Below, piece after piece: positions 35,521-44,495 of a DNA stretch of 64,000 nt (position 1 is its first letter; every line of letters starts with the position of its first letter). The notes under the pieces were generated by a model. That model searched no databases, was not told where the DNA came from, and saw only the letters and a list, made by a program, of their open reading frames with translations. The translations under genes were made by a program, and so were the position numbers. The stretch comes from Desulforamulus aeronauticus DSM 10349 (GTDB lineage Bacteria > Bacillota > Desulfotomaculia > Desulfotomaculales > Desulfotomaculaceae), in the NCBI RefSeq assembly GCF_900142375.1, contig NZ_FRAR01000004.1, positions 1 through 64,000 on the forward strand, given 5' to 3'.

Positions 35521-36770
35521 TTAGTGTCCTCCAGGTTTTTAATCAAGCCGTAGCAGGAGTAACTCAGCTCGGGATACTCTTCTACCGGTACCCCTCTGTC
35601 CTCTGCCAATAGCAGTACGTGTTTGATATCTGCGCTTTTCATATCCTTAACGAGTATTTTCCACGGTACTCGGCGCAGGAGAACTCTGGTTGTCTCCCCT
35701 ACTCCCGGCTTAACATAGTTGATATTGTGAATACCAAACTCCATTTGAACCTTGGTGGTTTCTTTTTTGCCAAGCCAAGCAGGGGTTTCATCAATACCAA
35801 CATGGGGTTTATTTTGCAGCATGATGAGTGCTTTTTTTTGGGCATCTAGAAAATAACTTGCTACGGTATCAACAAAGTAGTTTGAAAGATCCTTATCTAA
35901 CAGTTCTCGATAGAACTTTGCTCCATGAAAATCAATGGGCCCAATCAGATCTTCTCTGCAAACGGTACGGGACATTAAGCCGGATACCGTGGAATTTAGG
36001 CAGGCGCTGGGAATTAAAAAATCATCCCTGGTGCCAAAGATATTGGCACAACAACCTGGGTCTGCCAGTACAGCTAATTCCTTACTAATTGTGTCAGGAA
36101 GCATGTTAAATTCTTTTTCAAACTCTGTTACAGATTTAATTAATTCCGTGGTAATGGCGCCCTTACCAGTCCAACCGTCGATGAACTGAATCTCACAGCC
36201 GGGATGATTTTGTAGGATATAGGCCAGGGCGTTTTTATCGATCCCTTTATCACGAATAATGGAGATACTGTAATGGGGGACATCAATACCGTGAAATTGG
36301 TAGATGTATTTTTTTACTAAGACACCTATGGGCGTGCCAGCCCTGGCTAATGATACCAATACCACCCCTTTTCCCCGCTTTTTCAGGATGGTTTCCGATA
36401 CAATGGCGGTGGCCAGGGCTAATCTTTGTCCCGTCTCCAAAAGGGATCGGTGGAATAGGTCTATGTATTCTTGGCTGGGTTCATATTCTATCGGAAGCAT
36501 TTCTGAGTAGTGTCGCCCACTTTGAATGGCTCTTTCCCTTTCTTCATTGCCTTGTTCTTGGATGGAAGGTGCAATATCCTTTAAAAGAAAAATTGCATCT
36601 CCAGGTGGGTAGCTGCCCAGGGGTTCTGGACTGGGAACCTTTGGGTAGTTCTTAAGACTACCGTATGCGTGGCATTTAGTTGCAGAATTGATAAGAACAC
36701 CTCCAAGGTTAGTTGCAAAAAGTAACAAATACGATGTGTTCGATACCCAGTTCTTTAAGTGATTGAACAA
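35517..36770 (-). CDS. StiP family cysteine protease/PRTase-like protein
   Basis: 417 residues as an open frame from ATG at 36770. YPPGDAIFLLKDI (about 54-66) starts the StiP core, followed by VLVSLARAGTPIGVLVKKYI, QFIDGWTGKGAIT and a C-terminal PELOTA-like end (HVLLLAEDRGVPVEEYPELSYSCYG). The first ~35 residues overlap the upstream PRTase gene, have no ribosome binding site and look non-family. A GGAGGTGTTCTT then ATC (about 36690) suggests a possible non-AUG start there. StiP is part of the predicted Ter metabolite pathway. Confidence 0.82.
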   Translation of the reverse strand: MFNHLKNWVSNTSYLLLFATNLGGVLINSATKCHAYGSLKNYPKVPSPEPLGSYPPGDAIFLLKDIAPSIQEQGNEERERAIQSGRHYSEMLPIEYEPSQEYIDLFHRSLLETGQRLALATAIVSETILKKRGKGVVLVSLARAGTPIGVLVKKYIYQFHGIDVPHYSISIIRDKGIDKNALAYILQNHPGCEIQFIDGWTGKGAITTELIKSVTEFEKEFNMLPDTISKELAVLADPGCCANIFGTRDDFLIPSACLNSTVSGLMSRTVCREDLIGPIDFHGAKFYRELLDKDLSNYFVDTVASYFLDAQKKALIMLQNKPHVGIDETPAWLGKKETTKVQMEFGIHNINYVKPGVGETTRVLLRRVPWKILVKDMKSADIKHVLLLAEDRGVPVEEYPELSYSCYGLIKNLEDTK

Positions 36771-38052
36771 AGGGGGCTACCTGATCAGGTTTCACCTGTC
36801 GTTCCCAAAAGACAAACACTTCCTCATAACAATTAGGTGGGATGTTATAGATAAAGTTTTTAATGCCCGGTCGAAAGGGATCTTCAAAGGCTATGGAGTG
36901 TTTAACTGCATAGTCTTCTCTATTATGTAGATGAACCGGACTGCGGGTGGTGGATTGTACCAGGACGTTTTCCCCCATGTAATTGGCAATTAAGAAGGGG
37001 ATATACATAAACTCTCCGGTACCCAGACAAAGTGTTTTCTTCCCTTTTCTCATTTGAGATAACTTTAAACCAATTCTTTGCGCCTCAGCCAGTGTCTGGT
37101 TAGTATCTGAGACATCTACCCCAAAACGGCCTGTATACCCAAGATAGGAAGCTGGTTGTCCACCTTCGGAGATTGTATCTACCTCATATCTCATTTTCTC
37201 GTGTACGGTTGTTACGAAAGGAATGTCCTTTTTAATCGTCATCGAGGGTATGTTGATTACAGGGGATTCTCCTTGATGCCAGAAGCAACCTTTTAATAAA
37301 GAAAGGACACTTATCTTTATGCCTAATTCCTCTTCAAAGTGACCATAGCGTGTGATTGCTTCTGCAGAACGCCAATCCAGAATCGTTAAAATGGCATAGC
37401 GTTTTTGCGGGTATCTCTTTTGTAAGGTCCTTATGATATTCAGACAGGTGTTACCTGTAGTAATTTCATCATCAATTAGTACCAACAGGTCATTATCTGC
37501 CACTACAGAAGTATCCGAGATAAGACATCGTTGATCCGGTGCATGACAGTGGTCTTCGGTAAAATAGAGGGTATCCTGGGTACCAGTAAGGTTTTCCCTC
37601 GTTGTATGAAGAAAATTTACATTTCCAGTGAAGTTATTGAAAACCGCATGACCAAGGGCTGTGGCAGTTTCAGCAAAACCGATAAATAATGCTTTACCAG
37701 GAAACTGGTAAGCTGGGGATTGAAAATCACAATTGGTTCCGGAGGATAAGACATTGGCCGCTTCGTTAATTTTACTTTTGTTCGTCGCTAGCCCCATCAG
37801 TTCGGCAATTCTGGAGGCTAATAGAAATCCTGTTATCAGAGGAATGTGTGGCAGAACCGGTATATGCTTACCAATTAGCTTACTGACAAACAAGAAGCTT
37901 CTCTTAGGGTTATTTCTTGCGGCCACCCCGAAGATGCTCTCGGGCGGTAAGGAGTAGGGGTTTTCTTCTACCCGAATACCGACCGAGAGACTATCTAATA
38001 CTTTGTAGTTTCTCTCCTGCGTAGATGATGCTTGTATGGTCATATCTTTCAT
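36709..38052 (-). CDS. Phosphoribosyltransferase-domain protein of Ter cluster
   Basis: 447 residues. The PRPP loop is LLVLIDDEITTGNTCLNIIRTL (about 190-211), and a TRSP-like C-terminal domain follows (RKGKKTLCLGTGEFMYIPFLIANYMG). It pairs with StiP, HAD, HpcH/CitE-like and ATP-grasp genes. The function predicted for this family is to attach a ribose phosphate to an unknown base-like compound. The 5' end overlaps the lyase gene by 62 bases. ATG codons at 38052 and 38043 are both possible. Confidence 0.85.
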   Translation of the reverse strand: MKDMTIQASSTQERNYKVLDSLSVGIRVEENPYSLPPESIFGVAARNNPKRSFLFVSKLIGKHIPVLPHIPLITGFLLASRIAELMGLATNKSKINEAANVLSSGTNCDFQSPAYQFPGKALFIGFAETATALGHAVFNNFTGNVNFLHTTRENLTGTQDTLYFTEDHCHAPDQRCLISDTSVVADNDLLVLIDDEITTGNTCLNIIRTLQKRYPQKRYAILTILDWRSAEAITRYGHFEEELGIKISVLSLLKGCFWHQGESPVINIPSMTIKKDIPFVTTVHEKMRYEVDTISEGGQPASYLGYTGRFGVDVSDTNQTLAEAQRIGLKLSQMRKGKKTLCLGTGEFMYIPFLIANYMGENVLVQSTTRSPVHLHNREDYAVKHSIAFEDPFRPGIKNFIYNIPPNCYEEVFVFWERQVKPDQVAPFVQSLKELGIEHIVFVTFCN

Positions 38053-39178
38053 TCAGCACCCCATAGATCTTAGATAGTGTCATAATTTTTCTAGCCCAAT
38101 TCGTATGTGGCTTGGCCTCGTTCATTTTGTTACCGTAAACACTCTTGGTAACGCCACCGTTGCCACCGTTGGCTAAGATATCTTTGGCATCACAGTACTC
38201 TTCGTGGGTAACAGCATACATTGCCTGTACGGGCAGGATGTGGGACGGATGGATGATTGTTTTACCAACTAACCCATTAGCTTTATCTAACATAACCTCG
38301 TGCAAAAGACCATCTATATATCTGCCAAGCAGATCTAAACGAATCCTACTCCCATCCAAGCCAAATTGTTCCCGGAAGGGGGTTTGTCTTAATTGAGGTT
38401 TTAACAACCTAGTATGCGTACTGAAATACTCCCAAACAGGACCGGAAATAACATAGCCGTCCTGTGGCCTACCAAATACATTGACAAGATTAGCAATAAA
38501 ATCCCTAATGACTGAAATGTCATAAATGGTTAGTTCGGGACTTCTTCGGAGACCGTATAAACCAGATAAATCGGTAGCACCCATACGAACATTAAGGACA
38601 AGATCTTTGTATTGATCCAGTAAAGACTTAATCTTTAGTAAGGTTTCTGTCCCCGACTCCAGATGAATAACCGAAGATCCCTCAAGAATCGGCATGCCGA
38701 AGATGGTTTTTTCAGTGTTCTTATTAACTTCCACCAAGTGCTCGAAATACTCTGACCCTACAACCGCATCGAATTTTGGAAACACAAAACCGGTTAAAAC
38801 GTTAATTGACTCTCCTAGTGCTTTCGTTAACCGTTTTAATTGTTCTATGTTACGAATCCGGACAAAAATAAAGGGGAGTGAACTCCCCTTTTCTTTCATC
38901 GAAAGTAGAGTCCCTAGTTGCAGAGCAAGGTTTTCCTCGGCAGCTTCAACTTCCCGGTCATCTACAGCATCCTCTAAGCAAAGCACTGTAGAAATAAGTC
39001 CAGGAATTTCGTTGTTGATTACTTTACTGATGGCCCTATGGGAAGTCCCCGGCATATAGAGGGTTGCACCGAGAGCGTGGGCCAAGGTATTTTTATCTAG
39101 TTCCAGCGAACAATCTGCCGGAGGAAGGTAGAACATTTTATCTTTCTGTTCCTGGTTCAGATAATCAAAATAAATCAT
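37991..39178 (-). CDS. HpcH/HpaI aldolase/citrate lyase family protein of Ter cluster
   Basis: 395 residues. CitE-like TIM barrel with VLCLEDAVDDREVEAAEENL (metal-binding acids), PFIFVRIRNIEQ, LTGFVFPKFDAV and MGATDLSGLYGLRR. Predicted to split or form a C-C bond of a CoA ester or 2-oxo acid. In Ter clusters it belongs to the metabolite module. Start overlaps the TerC stop by 4 bases. GMGTS-like loop is PGTSH. Confidence 0.85.
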   Translation of the reverse strand: MIYFDYLNQEQKDKMFYLPPADCSLELDKNTLAHALGATLYMPGTSHRAISKVINNEIPGLISTVLCLEDAVDDREVEAAEENLALQLGTLLSMKEKGSSLPFIFVRIRNIEQLKRLTKALGESINVLTGFVFPKFDAVVGSEYFEHLVEVNKNTEKTIFGMPILEGSSVIHLESGTETLLKIKSLLDQYKDLVLNVRMGATDLSGLYGLRRSPELTIYDISVIRDFIANLVNVFGRPQDGYVISGPVWEYFSTHTRLLKPQLRQTPFREQFGLDGSRIRLDLLGRYIDGLLHEVMLDKANGLVGKTIIHPSHILPVQAMYAVTHEEYCDAKDILANGGNGGVTKSVYGNKMNEAKPHTNWARKIMTLSKIYGVLNERYDHTSIIYAGEKLQSIR

Positions 39179-39933
39179 ACAGCCTTTTTACCGCCTTCAC
39201 GAATGTGATGGAGTACGATGGTACCAATCAGTACTAATGCCATAACAGAGAAGAATATAGTATGAGAGACATGGTAACCAAAGGCCTGACCCATCAGTTT
39301 TGCACCAATCAAAGCAATCAGGACATAGGCTGATGCTTCCAATTCGGGGTATTTATCAAGAAGTTTAATAAAGATAGTGGCAACACCCCGCATCATCAGA
39401 ATGCCTAATAATCCACCAACGAAAAGAACCCAAACCTCACTGCTCATGGCAAAGGCGGCCAGAATACTATCCACACTAAAGGTTATATCCATCAACTCAA
39501 CGGCAATAACAGTGGCCCAAAAAGGACCAACTAATTTAACCCAGAAGCCGCTTACCTTTACTTCTGCTTCCTCTTCTTCCTCTTTATTAGACTTAGATAA
39601 GAAGAATTTGCCTGCCATCCATAGTAAATAGCCGGCACCTAAAATTTGCACCCAGGTTATCTTAACTAAGTAGGTTCCCAGTCCAATCGCCACAAAGCGA
39701 AAGAAATAGGCGCCCCAAATCCCGTAAAGCAATGCTTTCTTTTGTTGTTCTTTGGGGAGTTTATTGACAAGTACAGCTAAAACCAGAGCGTTATCACAAG
39801 AAAGAAGTCCTTCCAGGATGATTAGCCAAAAGATAATCCCCCAACTCACAGGATCGGTGAGAACTCTCTGAATTTCCTCCAGGTTGAAAAAATGTCCGTA
39901 GTTGGCCACTAGGCCGGTCAAAAAAGCTTCCAC
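39175..39933 (-). CDS. terC: TerC/YkoY family membrane protein
   Basis: 252 residues, seven membrane helices. Conserved acidic membrane residues GLLSCDNALVLAVLV and ELMDITFSVDSILAAF match TerC/Alx/MntC-like transporters, many of which export manganese. An Glu/Lys cytosolic loop (KSNKEEEEEAEVKV) separates the two halves. By position it is the membrane component of the Ter system. GGAGGGCATAA precedes ATG. Confidence 0.92.
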   Translation of the reverse strand: MEAFLTGLVANYGHFFNLEEIQRVLTDPVSWGIIFWLIILEGLLSCDNALVLAVLVNKLPKEQQKKALLYGIWGAYFFRFVAIGLGTYLVKITWVQILGAGYLLWMAGKFFLSKSNKEEEEEAEVKVSGFWVKLVGPFWATVIAVELMDITFSVDSILAAFAMSSEVWVLFVGGLLGILMMRGVATIFIKLLDKYPELEASAYVLIALIGAKLMGQAFGYHVSHTIFFSVMALVLIGTIVLHHIREGGKKAV

Positions 39934-39964
39934 TAAGGTTTATGCCCTCCTTAAAATCTAGATC

Positions 39965-40420
39965 TTATAGTTGGAATTCCGAAGGCTCGATACCAATTTC
40001 TTTACAGATACCTCTAACCACTTCTTTTTCCTTCTCGTCAAAACTTCCATCCGCCATACCGATAGCACAGCAAACACTTACGACAACGCGGGCTGCCTCT
40101 CTGTTCGACCGCATTTTCATGATGGCCTTGTAGGCTTCTGCCTTGCCAATGGTATGGTCAAAGCCAAAGTTTTCGGTGAAATGGTTAAATCTTTCGATTA
40201 CCTTTGAGGTCTCGAATACTTTTAGTTCTTCACTTCTTTGGATAAAGCCCATCATTTTGGTCTTTTCTGCAGAATCAATGTGTCCGTCAGCGGCGGCCAC
40301 TAGGACACAGCCAGCAATGACCGCATCCAAAAATTCTTTATTTTTAAAACGTTTAACGGAATCTGCCAAGTTATTTTTGGCATTATTAAAAAATCCTTTT
40401 AGTCCAGATAAACTCAACAC
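39965..40420 (-). CDS. terB: TerB family protein
   Basis: 151 residues, all-helical TerB domain with two inverted metal-binding repeats: VLVAAADGHIDSAEKTKM (about 37-54) and CAIGMADGSFDEKEKEVVRGI (about 122-142), each with Asp-Gly and Asp/Glu positions. TerB binds TerC at the membrane in the accepted model. Located 31 bases upstream of terC. Confidence 0.92.
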   Translation of the reverse strand: MLSLSGLKGFFNNAKNNLADSVKRFKNKEFLDAVIAGCVLVAAADGHIDSAEKTKMMGFIQRSEELKVFETSKVIERFNHFTENFGFDHTIGKAEAYKAIMKMRSNREAARVVVSVCCAIGMADGSFDEKEKEVVRGICKEIGIEPSEFQL

Positions 40421-40456
40421 TTTTCACTCCCTACTATTTGAGATGCTAATATTTTA

Positions 40457-40480
40457 AGAAGGGGTGCTCAGCACCCCTTT
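40457..40480 (-). terminator. Hairpin between terD copy 3 and terB
   Basis: AAGGGGTGCT and AGCACCCCTT are perfect arms with a 2-base centre. It is followed by TTAAAATATTAGC on the minus strand, so it is a partial terminator or mRNA-stabilising hairpin that may raise TerD levels over the downstream genes. Confidence 0.55.
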
Positions 40481-40499
40481 CATCAAGTTAATTGGTTGT

Positions 40500-41078
40500 T
40501 TAGCCTGCGTTTAAGCCGTAGGTTGTAGCTAAGGAAGCTAGTCCACCTTGAAAACCACTACCCACTGCATTGAATTTCCATTCGCCATTATGACGGTAGA
40601 TTTCACAAGCAACGATACCAGTTTCAATAGAATAATCTTCTCCTAAGTCGTAACGCATAAGTTCTTCGTTGGTTTCACTGTTGGCAACACGAACATAAGC
40701 GTTGGAAACTTGTCCGAAGTTTTGGCTACGAGCAGCAGCTTCGTGGATGTTGATGCAAATAGCAATCTTAGCAACATCAGCAGGTACGGTGGGTAGATTA
40801 ATGGTTAAGGATTCGTCATCACCATCGCCTGCACCAGTGCGGTTGTCCTCAGAGAGAACTACAGAGCCAGAAGGGTCTTGCCTGTTGTTGTAAAAGATAA
40901 AAGCGCCATCGCCAGAAGCTTTACCATCTTCTTTTACCAAGAAGGCAACGGCATCCAGATCGAATTCCCCACCACCATCATACTTGTTGGTGTCCCAACC
41001 AAGACCAATAAAGATTTTGGTTAGTCCAGGATTGGTTTTGGTTAAATCTACCTTTTGACCTTTAGCAAGAGAAATCAC
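40500..41078 (-). CDS. terD: TerD family protein, copy 3 of 3
   Basis: 192 residues, canonical single TerD domain. [41 protein letters not shown] with the calcium-binding acids, [22 protein letters not shown], and [31 protein letters not shown]. These proteins act in tellurite, oxidative and phage stress resistance. The hairpin-rich 40421-40499 stretch (GGGGTGCTCAGCACCCC at about 40460) is probably an internal processing site or terminator. Confidence 0.95.
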   Translation of the reverse strand: MISLAKGQKVDLTKTNPGLTKIFIGLGWDTNKYDGGGEFDLDAVAFLVKEDGKASGDGAFIFYNNRQDPSGSVVLSEDNRTGAGDGDDESLTINLPTVPADVAKIAICINIHEAAARSQNFGQVSNAYVRVANSETNEELMRYDLGEDYSIETGIVACEIYRHNGEWKFNAVGSGFQGGLASLATTYGLNAG

Positions 41079-41109
41079 AATAAATACCTCCCATATTGTT
41101 TTTTATCCA

Positions 41110-41727
41110 TTACAGGTAACGTCTGCTGAGGCTCTCCAAACCGGTATCGTTAGTTGCCTCACCAGTGGCGGCAAATTTCCATTCTCCGTTATGGCGGTAT
41201 ACTTCGCCAAGGATTAGGGCGGTTTTTCCATCATATCCTTCGGATAAGTTGAATTTGCAGACTTCCTGACCATTGCCACTGTTTACCGCCCGGATATAGG
41301 CGTTTTGGATCATCCCAAAGTGTTGTTTCCGTTGAACGCACTGGTAGATGTTGACCACAAACACCAGGCGGTCAACGTCGGCAGGAATCCTTGAGAGGTC
41401 CACATGAATTTGCTCGTCATCACCGTCACCTTGACCAGTTAGATTGTCCCCCATATGTTGTATGGAACCACAGGGACTTTTCTTGTTGCCGAAGTAAACC
41501 AGATTGTGCTTCTTAGTTAACTTTTGGTTGGTATCCAGCATGAAAACGGAAGCATCACAGTCAATATCGGCATTGCTACCGCCGCCGCCGCCAAAAAGGG
41601 ATTTTAAAAAACCCCCGCCGCCTCCCCCATTACTTATGGGATCCCAACCAAGACCGATCATTATTTTGGTTAAGCCAGGGTTGGTTTTCGTTAGGTCAAT
41701 TTTTTGCCCTTTTTGTAAGTTAATCAA
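41110..41727 (-). CDS. terD: TerD family protein, copy 2 of 3, with Gly-rich insertion
   Basis: 205 residues. The N-terminal [29 protein letters not shown] is followed by an insertion (NGGGGGGFLKSLFGGGGG) before NADIDCDASVFML. It otherwise keeps the TerD fold: [18 protein letters not shown] and [25 protein letters not shown]. The insertion is at the same position as a shorter one in the two-domain TerD at 32674 and contains a hydrophobic FLKSLFG patch, possibly for membrane or partner docking (inference). Confidence 0.94.
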   Translation of the reverse strand: MINLQKGQKIDLTKTNPGLTKIMIGLGWDPISNGGGGGGFLKSLFGGGGGSNADIDCDASVFMLDTNQKLTKKHNLVYFGNKKSPCGSIQHMGDNLTGQGDGDDEQIHVDLSRIPADVDRLVFVVNIYQCVQRKQHFGMIQNAYIRAVNSGNGQEVCKFNLSEGYDGKTALILGEVYRHNGEWKFAATGEATNDTGLESLSRRYL

Positions 41728-41744
41728 TTAAATAGCTCCTTTCT

Positions 41745-42320
41745 TTATGCATCTAAGCCGTAAAGGCGAACTAAGCCTTGCAGCCCATCATTAAAACCTT
41801 GTCCAACAGCAGCAAATTTCCATTCTGCACCATGACGATACAATTCCGCAAATACCAGTGCGGTTTCTACACTATAATCTTCGCTCAAGTCGTAACGGAG
41901 CAGTTCGGAACCATTCGCATCATCTACTACGCGAACAAAAGCATTGGATACAAGACCAAAGTTTTGACCACGTTCACGGGCCATGTGGATGGTTACCGTA
42001 ATAGCAATCTTATGTACATTAGCAGGAATCTTACTCAAATCAATGGTAATTTGCTCATCATCACCATCACCTTGACCGGTTAGATTGTCCCCCATATGCT
42101 GGACGGAACCGCTTTTGTGCATGAGGTTATTGTAAAAAACAAAGTCATCAGCACTTGCACATTTACCATTTTCACTTAAAAGAAAGGCAGAAGCATCTAA
42201 ATCAAAGTCTGGGCCATCAAATTTATTGGTATCCCAACCCAAACCAACTACAACCTTTGAAAGGCCAGCTCTCCCCTTTGTTAAATCAACCTTTTGACCT
42301 TTTTGTAAATTGACTGCCAC
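41745..42320 (-). CDS. terD: TerD family protein, copy 1 of 3
   Basis: 191 residues, canonical. [95 protein letters not shown]. First gene of the long Ter operon, with AAAGGGGGATC ahead of the ATG. The operon promoter must lie in the 178-base AT-rich spacer shared with the divergent HTH gene. Confidence 0.95.
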   Translation of the reverse strand: MAVNLQKGQKVDLTKGRAGLSKVVVGLGWDTNKFDGPDFDLDASAFLLSENGKCASADDFVFYNNLMHKSGSVQHMGDNLTGQGDGDDEQITIDLSKIPANVHKIAITVTIHMARERGQNFGLVSNAFVRVVDDANGSELLRYDLSEDYSVETALVFAELYRHGAEWKFAAVGQGFNDGLQGLVRLYGLDA

Positions 42321-42498
42321 AACAAGATCCCCCTTTATATTTTTTTGACAAAATCTCCACCTTTGTGTAGAATTATACTAGATAATTGGTATGAACGCAA
42401 TATTTGTAAATAAAACTTAATAGTTGAATTCTAAAATTTAACCAACTAAAATTAAATTATGATAACTACTTTATTATTAACGTCATGGAGATGATAAA

Positions 42499-42792
42499 AT
42501 GGTTTCTTATAAACCATTAATGCTACAGCTAATGTTACGTGGCATTAAAAAAGCAGAATTGCAAAAAGCGCTTTCTCTTAGTCCGACAACCATTGCAAAA
42601 ATTAAAAAAAACGAATATCTATCCATGCAAATTTTAGATCGCATCTGTACTTACCTGGATTGTGAAATTCATGAAGTTGTCCAGCATATAAAATCAACTA
42701 CGAACGTAAGGCCTAAGGTCTCATTAATAAAGCCTCCTAAAATGATGATGCCCGAAAGATTTAGAGTCAAAAACCAGGAGAAGGCTTTCTAG
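42499..42792 (+). CDS. Small Cro/C1-type HTH regulator, divergent from Ter operon
   Basis: 97 residues. An XRE/HTH_26-like DNA-binding domain (LMLRGIKKAELQKALSLSPTTIAKIKKNEYLSMQILDRICTYLDCEIHEVVQ, 10-61) plus a basic, Pro/Met-rich tail of 35 residues. It sits head-to-head with terD copy 1 and is the best candidate for local control of the Ter operon. The tail contains several methionines (PKMMMPERFRVK) but no clear metal motif. Confidence 0.82.
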   Translation: MVSYKPLMLQLMLRGIKKAELQKALSLSPTTIAKIKKNEYLSMQILDRICTYLDCEIHEVVQHIKSTTNVRPKVSLIKPPKMMMPERFRVKNQEKAF

Positions 42793-42803
42793 TCTTCTCC
42801 TGG
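42774..42803 (+). terminator. Terminator of the HTH gene
   Basis: CCAGGAGAAG and CTTCTCCTGG arms with TTTAATT after. The stem begins within the last codons of the gene. Confidence 0.8.
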
Positions 42804-42810
42804 TTTAATT

Positions 42811-42845
42811 AGCCCCCTCGCAAGGACTTTTGCCGAAGGGGCTTT
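42811..42845 (-). terminator. Terminator of the GMC oxidoreductase operon
   Basis: AAGCCCCTTC and AGGGGGCT-type arms with a GCAAAAGTCCTTGC centre that itself pairs, between the convergent genes. Confidence 0.65.
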
Positions 42846-42863
42846 AACGTTTTTCTTATCAAC

Positions 42864-44495
42864 CTAGGACCTTTTGGTATGCTCATTAATTATATAATCT
42901 GCTGTTCGAGCGGCAATGGCCATCACCGTTTCGGTGGGGTTACAGCCACCGGAGGTTACAAAGACACTGGCACTGCAAATATAAAGATTAGAAATATCAT
43001 GGCTGCGGCAGTAGCCATCCACCACAGAAGTAGCAGGATCATTACCCATGCGGCAGGAACCCATCAGATGACCGGTATCAGGTATAACAAAGGCTGGCTC
43101 CCCTCCCATAGCCATCAGGATTTCCTGAGCCTTCTCTACTCCGTGGGCAATTAGTTTATTGTCATTTTCGTTATAACTAAAGGTAACGATAGGCCGTGGC
43201 ATGCCATATTCATCTTTTTCATTGCTGAGGATAACTGAGTTTTGATTGTTAGGCAGAACTTCACCCACCAGGGTGATTTGAGCAAAGAAGTTAAAATCAC
43301 GCATAATGTCATGAAGTTTCTTTCCCCAGATACCCGACTTAGCAACTAGATTTTTACTTAAGCCCAAAGGCCTGGAACCGTGAGCATTGAGGGTATAGCC
43401 CCGTACAAAATCTCGCGAAGGATCCGTCTCATAAAATTCCTGAGTGGCAGCCAGCACTGGGGTGCCCTTATAAAGGCGAACTTCATCCCGGAATCTGCAG
43501 TACACATCATGGCCACTGTGGGTCATTAAAGCTTTCCCCACCATGCCGCTGCTGTTAGCTAAACCGTCCGGGAATTGAGGACAGGCTGAATGGAGCAGCA
43601 GTCTGGGGGTCTCAATGCAATAGTTTGCCAGAATAACTATTTTAGCCTTTTGAAAATGTTCTTTGCTATCGTGCACAAAGGTAACGCCACTGACATGGCC
43701 AAACTTATCCACCTGAACCTGGGTTACCATGCAGTCGCTAAGTACCTCTGCTCCATACCCGATGGCCTTGGGAATATGATGAATCAGGGTACTAAACTTG
43801 GCGTTTGGTAAACAGCCCTGGTTGCAAAAGCCCCGATTTATACAAGGGGGTCGCCCATCAAAAGGGGCGGATAGAATCGCCAGCGGGGCCACGACGCTCG
43901 GTATCCCTAGCTTTTCACAGCCTCTGCGGAAAATTTCTGCATTGGCACTAATGGGCTCCCGCTCCGGGTAAGGATAAGGCCCCTGAAAAGGCCCCCAGGG
44001 AAAATGTTTAGGCCCGGACACAGCAATATCTTTCTCAATTTTTTCGTAGTATGGTGCTAAATCCTCATAAGTGATGGGCCAGTCGTCCGCTACGCCGTCC
44101 AGGGTTTTAACCTTAAAATCACTCTCGTGAAAACGGTAAAAGACTCCCGTAAAATGAACGGTGCCTCCCCCCACTCCCCGCCCGGAGTTGTTATGCCCCA
44201 TGGCTAGAGGATTATTTCCTGCCACCAAACGGGTATCATTCCAGGCCAGGCTTTGCATGGAAAGCTCATCACTGGCAAAATCTGTCTGCGGATTCCAGAA
44301 GGGCCCTGCCTCAATAACCACTACTTTAAAACCAGCTTTGCTTAATTCATAGGCCAACACACCGCCGGCTGCGCCTGCGCCAACAACGCAGATGTCTGCT
44401 TCATCTTCATATTTTCTGTTTTTTAAATGGTTATAGCGGTGATCTTCGTAATGGTCACAATTGTGAGTAACATAATCGTGATTATTTGTTGACAT
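42864..44495 (-). CDS. GMC family oxidoreductase
   Basis: 543 residues. FAD-binding VVGAGAAGGVLAYELSKAGFKVVVIEAGP (about 36-64), GRGVGGGTVHFTGVFYR, CINRGFCNQGCLPNAKF with four cysteines, and C-terminal DTGHLMGSCRMGNDPATSVVD and GCNPTETVMAIAARTAD. This subtype (gluconate/2-keto-gluconate dehydrogenase-like) oxidises sugar acids or alcohols with a subunit-3 partner, which is encoded directly upstream with a 14-base overlap. A cytochrome c subunit is not found. Electron acceptor and substrate are unknown. Confidence 0.9.
   Translation of the reverse strand: MSTNNHDYVTHNCDHYEDHRYNHLKNRKYEDEADICVVGAGAAGGVLAYELSKAGFKVVVIEAGPFWNPQTDFASDELSMQSLAWNDTRLVAGNNPLAMGHNNSGRGVGGGTVHFTGVFYRFHESDFKVKTLDGVADDWPITYEDLAPYYEKIEKDIAVSGPKHFPWGPFQGPYPYPEREPISANAEIFRRGCEKLGIPSVVAPLAILSAPFDGRPPCINRGFCNQGCLPNAKFSTLIHHIPKAIGYGAEVLSDCMVTQVQVDKFGHVSGVTFVHDSKEHFQKAKIVILANYCIETPRLLLHSACPQFPDGLANSSGMVGKALMTHSGHDVYCRFRDEVRLYKGTPVLAATQEFYETDPSRDFVRGYTLNAHGSRPLGLSKNLVAKSGIWGKKLHDIMRDFNFFAQITLVGEVLPNNQNSVILSNEKDEYGMPRPIVTFSYNENDNKLIAHGVEKAQEILMAMGGEPAFVIPDTGHLMGSCRMGNDPATSVVDGYCRSHDISNLYICSASVFVTSGGCNPTETVMAIAARTADYIINEHTKRS

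Noticed and set aside
36709-36770. Fusion of PRTase and StiP as one reading frame
   Set aside because: The two are in different frames with separate stops; the overlap is due to an unused upstream part of the StiP frame.
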